From the NCBI GenBank assembly GCA_964608495.1, contig CAZSOQ010000250.1, forward strand, positions 1 through 7,668: DNA of 7,668 bases, given 5' to 3'. The position numbers and the translations under genes were made by a program. The notes under the pieces are model-generated. The model was not told where the DNA came from. It did not search any database and saw nothing but the letters and a program-made list of their open reading frames with translations. Source of the DNA: JAKORR01 sp964608495. Lineage in GTDB: Bacteria > Armatimonadota > Zipacnadia > Zipacnadales > FEN-943. How positions within the stretch are numbered: the first letter of the stretch is position 1; each line of letters starts with the position of its first letter. Shown here piece by piece: positions 4,626 to 7,668 of this stretch.

Positions 4626-6155
4626 ATGAAGGCCAGAGGCAAGACCCTTGGGGAACTCGAGCACCACCTGAGCGGTCTCGCGAGGGCCGCGGGCCCGGCC
4701 GCCGCCTCCACGTCTGTGAGCGGCATCACTCACGATTCGCGGCGCGTGCGACCCGGGTACCTCTTCGTAGCCCTTCGCGGGCAGCACACCGACGGGCACC
4801 GCTACGTGGACGCCGCCGTGGCGGCCGGCGCCGCCGCGGTGATCGTCCAGGAAGCCGATAGCGCGGCGGGCCTGTCCGTGCCCGCGGTGGTGGTTTGCGA
4901 CACCCGTCGCGCCCTCGCCGAGCTGTCCGTGGCCTTCTGGGAAGAGCCGTCGCGCGCCCTGAAGCTCGTGGGGGTCACCGGCACCAACGGCAAGACGACC
5001 ACCACCATGCTCGTGGCGAGCATCGGCCGGGCTGCGGGGCTGCGGTCGGCGGTGCTGGGCACGCTGGGGCTGATCGCCGAGGACCGGGTGACCAGGACGG
5101 AACACACGACGCTGGAGGCGCCGGACCTGCAGGAGGCGCTGGCGGCCCTGGTCGAGGAGGGCGTGGATCTGGTGGCGACCGAGGTATCGTCGCACGGGCT
5201 GGTGCTGGACCGGGTGTGGAGGACGTACTTCGACGTGGGCGCCGTAACCAACATAAGTCAAGATCATCTCGATTTCCACGAAACTATGGCGGACTACGCC
5301 GCCGCGAAGGGCCTGCTGTTCACGCGCTACGCCGACCTGGCCCGCGGCGTCAAGACGATGCGAGGGGTCGTCAACTGGGATGACGAGTGGTCCAGGCGGC
5401 TGGCCGCCGAGGCCAGATGCGAGGTCCTGCGGTACGCGGTTGAGAGCGATGAGGCCGAGGTGCGGGCCGAGAGCATCGAGTACGCGCCCCGGGCCACGCG
5501 CTTCGACCTGCTCCTGCCCGACGGTCGCCACGCCGTGACCATGTCGCTGGTGGGCCGCTTCAACGTGGAGAACGCGCTGGCGGCGGCGGGCTGCGCGGTG
5601 GCGCTGGGGCTGCCGTCGGATGCGGTCGTCGAGGGGCTGGTGGCCGCGCAGCAGGCGCCGGGCAGGCTCGAGAGAGTGGAGGCCGGGCAGGACTTCCTCG
5701 TGCTGGTGGACTACTGCCACACCCCCGACGCCGTGGCCCAGGTGCTCAGGGAGGCCCGGCGGCTGGCCCAGGGGCGGGTGCTGTGCGTGATCGGCTGCGG
5801 CGGCGACCGCGACCCGGGCAAGCGACCCAAGATGGGGGCAGCGGCAACGGAGCTGGCCGACTGGACCGTGATCACCAGCGACAACCCGAGGAGCGAAGAC
5901 CCCGCGGCCATCATCCGGGCGATAGTGGAGGGCGCGCGGCAGGGTCGCTACGAGACGGTGGAGGGCCGGCGGGAGGCGATCAGGCGGGCCGTGGACCTCG
6001 CCCGGCCGGGCGACGTGGTGCTGATCGGGGGCAAGGGACACGAGGACTACCAGATTCTGGGCGACCGGACGATCCACTTCGACGACCGTGAAGAGGCCAG
6101 GGAAGCGATCCTGGAGCGGATGGCGCGGCGGCCGGGACGTCCCCGCCAGCAGTGA
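4626..6155 (+). CDS. murE: UDP-N-acetylmuramoyl-L-alanyl-D-glutamate--2,6-diaminopimelate ligase MurE
   Basis: MurE is the cytoplasmic ATP-dependent ligase that adds the third residue to UDP-MurNAc-L-Ala-D-Glu. The 509-residue protein matches the family length (about 495) and has its three domains: an N-terminal UDP-binding part (ITHDSRRVRPGYLFVALRG), the central ATPase with T118-GTNGKTT-125, TEVSSHGL and NISQDHLDFH, and a C-terminal domain. K228 in YAAAKGLLF is the position of the carbamylated lysine. D419-N-P-R422 within SDNPRSEDP is the motif typical of meso-diaminopimelate-adding enzymes, as opposed to lysine-adding ones; substrate choice is therefore inferred from sequence. A near-copy of the ftsI 21-bp repeat lies across its last codons, giving the Arg/Pro-rich end RRPGRPRQQ. 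murF starts 12 nt after the stop. Confidence 0.96.
   Translation: MKARGKTLGELEHHLSGLARAAGPAAASTSVSGITHDSRRVRPGYLFVALRGQHTDGHRYVDAAVAAGAAAVIVQEADSAAGLSVPAVVVCDTRRALAELSVAFWEEPSRALKLVGVTGTNGKTTTTMLVASIGRAAGLRSAVLGTLGLIAEDRVTRTEHTTLEAPDLQEALAALVEEGVDLVATEVSSHGLVLDRVWRTYFDVGAVTNISQDHLDFHETMADYAAAKGLLFTRYADLARGVKTMRGVVNWDDEWSRRLAAEARCEVLRYAVESDEAEVRAESIEYAPRATRFDLLLPDGRHAVTMSLVGRFNVENALAAAGCAVALGLPSDAVVEGLVAAQQAPGRLERVEAGQDFLVLVDYCHTPDAVAQVLREARRLAQGRVLCVIGCGGDRDPGKRPKMGAAATELADWTVITSDNPRSEDPAAIIRAIVEGARQGRYETVEGRREAIRRAVDLARPGDVVLIGGKGHEDYQILGDRTIHFDDREEAREAILERMARRPGRPRQQ
6127..6147 (+). repeat. Single dispersed copy of the ftsI 21-bp repeat
   Basis: These 21 bases match units 3 and 4 of the ftsI tandem repeat at 20 of 21 positions (A instead of G at the eleventh base, creating the perfect palindrome GGGACGTCCC). 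Here the unit is read in a different frame, encoding an Arg/Pro-rich tail rather than GGRGVPA. The similarity is therefore at DNA level, not protein level. Confidence 0.75.
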
Positions 6156-6167
6156 GGCCACCCATTT

Positions 6168-7532
6168 ATGTTCAGCGCCAAGCTCGGACAGGCGGCGGAG
6201 GTAACCCAGGGCAGGCTGGTGGCCGGCTCCGCCGAGGCGGACCTGCGGGGCGTGGCGACGGACAGCAGGCGGGTGAGCGGCGGAGAGCTGTTCGTGGCCC
6301 TGCGCGGCGAGCGGTTCGACGGGCATGATTTCGTCGAGGCGGCGCGCGAGGCGGGTGCCGTGGCGGCCGTGGTCGAGCGCGAGCTGCCCTCCCCTATCCC
6401 CCAGATCGTGGTGCGGGATTCGCTGCGGGCCCTGGGGATGCTGGGCAAGTGGTGGCGAGAGCAACGCCGGCCGCTGGTGGTGGCCGTGACGGGCAGCGCC
6501 GGGAAGACGACGAGCAAGGGGATGACGGCGGCGATCCTGGCCCAGCTCGGGCTGACGCTCAGCAACAGGGGCAGCGAGAACAATGAGGTAGGGCTGCCCG
6601 GCACGCTTCTGCGGCTCGGCGACGAGCGCTACTGTGTGCTGGAGATGGGGTCGCGGGCGCTGGGCGACCTGGATTACCTGGCGGACCTGGCTCAGCCGAA
6701 GATCGGGGTCGTGACGAACATCGGCGAGGCGCACCTGGGGATCCTGGGCGGGCGCGACAAGATCGCGCAGGCCAAGAGCGAGCTGGTCGCCGCCCTGCCC
6801 CCCGACGGAACGGCCGTGCTCAACCGGGAGGACTACTTCTTCGGCGTGATGGCCGAGATGGCGCCCTGCCGCGTGCTGTCCTTCGGTCTACGGGAGGGTG
6901 ACTTCCGCGCGGAGGACCTGCGGACCTCGGTCGAGGGCTCGAGCTTCGTGCTCGTGGGCCCCGGAGGGCGCAGGCCGGTGACCCTGAGGCTGGCCGGGCG
7001 GCACAACGTGCAGAATGCCCTGGCCGCCGCCGCGGCGGCCTGGGCGGCGGGAGCCCGCGGTCCGCAGATCGCCCAGGGGCTGGCCGACTTCGCGGGCGAG
7101 GCCATGCGGACCCAGATGATCCGCCGCGCCGACGGCGCCCTGATCGTCAACGATGCCTACAACGCCAGCCCGACCTCCGTGCGGGCGGCGCTCGAGCTGC
7201 TGGCCGACCTCGGCGGCCGCAAGGTCTTCATCTTCGGGGACATGCTCGAGCTGGGCGAATACGCCGAGGAGGCCCACCGGCAGGTGGGGCACGACGCCAG
7301 CCAGGCAGGCGTGGAGGTGATGGTGGCAGTGGGATTGCTGGGCCAGATCGCCGGACGCCAGGCCCAGCAGGAAGGCGTCACGGTGCTTTGCGTCGAGGAC
7401 GCCGCCGAGGCCCGGCAGGCGGCGGAGGAGGTCGTGCGGGCGGGCGATGTGGTGCTGGTCAAGGCCTCTCGAGCCATGGGGCTGGAGACAGTCGCCGACA
7501 GGCTCTCGCAAGGAGGCAACAGCGATGGATGA
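6168..7532 (+). CDS. murF: UDP-N-acetylmuramoyl-tripeptide--D-alanyl-D-alanine ligase MurF
   Basis: MurF joins D-Ala-D-Ala to UDP-MurNAc-tripeptide with ATP, completing the cytoplasmic pentapeptide precursor that MraY uses. The 454-residue protein is of normal length. It carries VATDSRRVSGGELFVALRG near the N-terminus, the P-loop TGSAGKTTSK (108-117), the MurF-type NNEVGLPGTLL, LEMGSR, TNIGEAHLG, NDAYNASPTS, FGDMLELG and KASRAMGLE. These distinguish it from MurE and MurC/D. GAGG at 6154-6157, overlapping the murE stop, is a plausible ribosome binding site 10 nt before ATG 6168. Its last 8 bases overlap the start of mraY in ATGGATGA, the same arrangement as mraZ/rsmH. Nothing looks broken. Confidence 0.96.
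   Translation: MFSAKLGQAAEVTQGRLVAGSAEADLRGVATDSRRVSGGELFVALRGERFDGHDFVEAAREAGAVAAVVERELPSPIPQIVVRDSLRALGMLGKWWREQRRPLVVAVTGSAGKTTSKGMTAAILAQLGLTLSNRGSENNEVGLPGTLLRLGDERYCVLEMGSRALGDLDYLADLAQPKIGVVTNIGEAHLGILGGRDKIAQAKSELVAALPPDGTAVLNREDYFFGVMAEMAPCRVLSFGLREGDFRAEDLRTSVEGSSFVLVGPGGRRPVTLRLAGRHNVQNALAAAAAAWAAGARGPQIAQGLADFAGEAMRTQMIRRADGALIVNDAYNASPTSVRAALELLADLGGRKVFIFGDMLELGEYAEEAHRQVGHDASQAGVEVMVAVGLLGQIAGRQAQQEGVTVLCVEDAAEARQAAEEVVRAGDVVLVKASRAMGLETVADRLSQGGNSDG
7511..7516 (+). promoter_or_regulatory. Ribosome binding site of mraY
   Basis: AGGAGG within the end of murF lies 8 nt before ATG 7525. It is the best Shine-Dalgarno sequence in the window and supports that start over the ATG at 7529, which meets a stop after two codons. 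Confidence 0.8.
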
Positions 7533-7668
7533 CCTGATAGCCCGCTTGCCCGGGATCCTGGCGACTCTCGCCCTGGTCATGGCCCCCGCGGCGCTGGTGG
7601 CCGTGGTGGCGGGCCGATGGTACCTGGGCCTCGCCCGCGCGAGGGGCTGGGGGCAGGAAGTGCGCGGC
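7525..7668 (+). CDS. mraY: Phospho-N-acetylmuramoyl-pentapeptide-transferase MraY (5' part, runs off the window)
   Basis: MraY is the multi-span membrane enzyme that transfers phospho-MurNAc-pentapeptide from UDP to undecaprenyl phosphate, making lipid I. Only the first 48 codons are present. They contain one hydrophobic helix (about residues 10-30, LPGILATLALVMAPAALVAV) followed by RARGWGQEVRG, which matches the family's first loop (kl-x-fGQ-x-vR-x-dGP). With its position after murF this makes the call likely, though the catalytic aspartates lie outside the window. Confidence 0.83.
   Translation, partial: MDDLIARLPGILATLALVMAPAALVAVVAGRWYLGLARARGWGQEVRG

Noticed and set aside
4347..6734. 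A 795-codon open frame on the minus strand across murE and murF
   Set aside because: It lies antisense to two clearly functional ligases, has a composition rich in Arg, His, Pro and Gly with no recognisable domain, and is explained by the scarcity of stop codons in GC-rich DNA.

Overview
The window is a stretch of the bacterial division and cell-wall (dcw) cluster, all on the + strand: mraZ, rsmH (mraW), an ftsL-like gene, ftsI (a class B penicillin-binding protein), murE, murF and the first 48 codons of mraY, which runs off the right edge. The order is the classical one. The DNA is very GC-rich (roughly 70% by eye). MurE carries the DNPR signature of meso-diaminopimelate ligases, so the organism probably builds DAP-type peptidoglycan. 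Several proteins are well diverged from textbook sequences, notably RsmH, MraZ and the N-terminal part of FtsI. This suggests a poorly sampled, GC-rich lineage; I cannot name the phylum from sequence alone.

Layout. Positions 1-190 hold a promoter region: a GGAAC-TTAC-GTTCC dyad resembling the LexA box of Gram-positive and related bacteria, a TTGACT/TACGGT sigma-70-like promoter, a cluster of GTGG/TGGG motifs that could be MraZ operators, a possible 34-codon short ORF, and a perfect CCCCGATCGGGG palindrome just before the mraZ start. mraZ and rsmH overlap by 8 nt. A 377-bp gap (1647-2023) then separates rsmH from ftsL. It holds a perfect 11-bp-stem hairpin, a T-poor GCAGC-rich tract, an 18-bp direct repeat, and 11-bp inverted repeats bounding a 209-nt interior. 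ftsL and ftsI are coupled by an ATGA overlap. A 167-bp ftsI-murE spacer contains a strong hairpin with competing pairings. murE and murF are 12 nt apart, and murF overlaps mraY by 8 nt.

How the genes work together: MurE and MurF add the third amino acid and the terminal dipeptide to UDP-MurNAc-dipeptide in the cytoplasm. MraY transfers the finished MurNAc-pentapeptide to undecaprenyl phosphate. FtsI cross-links septal peptidoglycan in a complex with FtsL. MraZ is the cluster's transcription factor and RsmH a 16S rRNA methyltransferase.

The most unusual features are a 21-bp repeat present in four tandem copies inside ftsI, where it inserts GGRGVPA heptads just before the catalytic serine; a 20/21 copy of the same unit in another reading frame at the 3' end of murE; and the repeat-rich spacer inside the operon. 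I see no wholly new gene system; the novelty is in repeats and regulatory DNA.
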